Under the pieces are notes generated by a model. The model had not been told where the DNA came from, did not search any database, and worked only from the letters and a program-made list of their open reading frames with translations. Both the position numbers and the translations under genes were made by a program. This document shows, one piece after another, positions 63,821 through 64,000 of a DNA stretch of 64,000 nt. This stretch comes from an uncultured Gemmataceae bacterium (GTDB lineage: Bacteria; Planctomycetota; Planctomycetia; Gemmatales; Gemmataceae): positions 1 through 64,000 of the forward strand of contig CALDUY010000012.1 in the NCBI GenBank assembly GCA_937923405.1, given 5' to 3'. Each line of letters begins with the position of its first letter. Positions within the stretch are counted from its first letter, which is position 1.

Positions 63821-63862
63821 AACAGCCTGAGCAAGCGTTGACAACGCTTTCGTCAGGCTGTT
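63821..63862. repeat. Imperfect hairpin, possible terminator
   Basis: AACAGCCTGA at 63821-63830 pairs with TCAGGCTGTT at 63853-63862, with a further AGCGTT/AACGCT pairing inside. It lies in 63625-64000, where no gene could be supported. On neither strand is there a strong T-run. Confidence 0.4.
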
Positions 63863-64000
63863 TGAGGTATTCGATGCTTTAAGGACAAACACTCCAACCC
63901 TGGCAATGGTGCAAACCAGCACTGAGATAAAGAGATCGCAAATGGCTCGGAACCAGCACCAGTTCAATCCTAGACTTCAGTTAGAGGATTGTCTCGTGCT

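Noticed and set aside
63746-63967. 73-residue minus-strand frame with hydrophobic stretches
   Set aside because: It overlaps an imperfect hairpin and has no recognisable domain or start signal; could be part of something beyond but not supportable.

Overview
The window looks like chromosome of a planctomycete of the Gemmata/Gemmataceae type. The pointers are the high GC content (by eye; lower only in the last 2.5 kb), a TIGR02996 repeat-companion domain fused to a SUMF1-like domain (a combination I know from Gemmata), a sulfatase, a sialidase, a neutral-ceramidase-like enzyme, the C1-transfer enzyme FhcA, a bacterial deoxyhypusine-synthase homologue, a pseudokinase/PP2C pair, and very many secreted proteins of unknown role. 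This assignment is inference; there is no rRNA gene to confirm it.

Layout. 1-222: GC-rich tandem repeats. 0.3-9.1 kb: SLC13-type permease, a secreted five-repeat protein, sialidase, Nudix hydrolase, deoxyhypusine-synthase homologue, Gfo/Idh/MocA oxidoreductase, xylose-isomerase-like enzyme (minus), a small zinc-ribbon protein with its own terminator, and an alpha/beta hydrolase (minus). 9.1-9.7 kb: non-coding block with a 21-bp exact direct repeat in front of a 1057-residue membrane-anchored sigma-54 activator. 12.9-18.35 kb: minus-strand housekeeping run hemW - secreted protein - serS - gene remnant - gltA. 18.6-22.1 kb: hybrid histidine kinase. Then htpG (minus), fhcA, two tandem secreted metallophosphoesterases (minus), scpA, pseudokinase + PP2C phosphatase, YtcJ-like amidohydrolase. 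34-40.6 kb: S9 peptidase, NTF2-like protein, MDR dehydrogenase overlapping a HAD phosphatase, xerD, SDR. 40.9-51.2 kb: TIGR02996-SUMF1 protein, small membrane protein, FkbM methyltransferase, lipoate-ligase family protein, then a four-gene minus-strand operon (LolD-type ATPase, 1202-residue FtsX-type permease, internally duplicated membrane protein, 131-residue protein), and a DUF4432-type protein. 51.6-53.0 kb: sulfatase.

53.0-55.8 kb is the mobile-element scar of the window. A tRNA-Val(GAC) and a tRNA-Pro(CGG) are each followed by a decayed tyrosine recombinase whose C-terminus faces the tRNA. The two recombinases are clear paralogues. One has two in-frame stops and is truncated at a 166-bp MITE-like element; the other is frameshifted and truncated at an internally deleted IS630-like element. 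The MITE-like elements at 33.8 and 54.0 kb and a lone terminus at 58.4 kb share their terminal sequence with the IS630-like remnant, and a second MITE type with different ends lies at 51.2 kb.

After the scar: macrodomain protein, neutral-ceramidase-like enzyme, RidA-like protein, zinc MDR dehydrogenase (minus), esterase, a membrane protein, and a GT39-like/GT2 pair (minus) in visibly lower-GC DNA. I see no CRISPR array, no rRNA and no recognisable anti-phage system. The most unusual things are the tRNA/integrase/MITE/IS630 scar, the pseudokinase-phosphatase pair, the internally duplicated membrane protein in an ABC operon, and the orphan fhcA and deoxyhypusine-synthase homologue.
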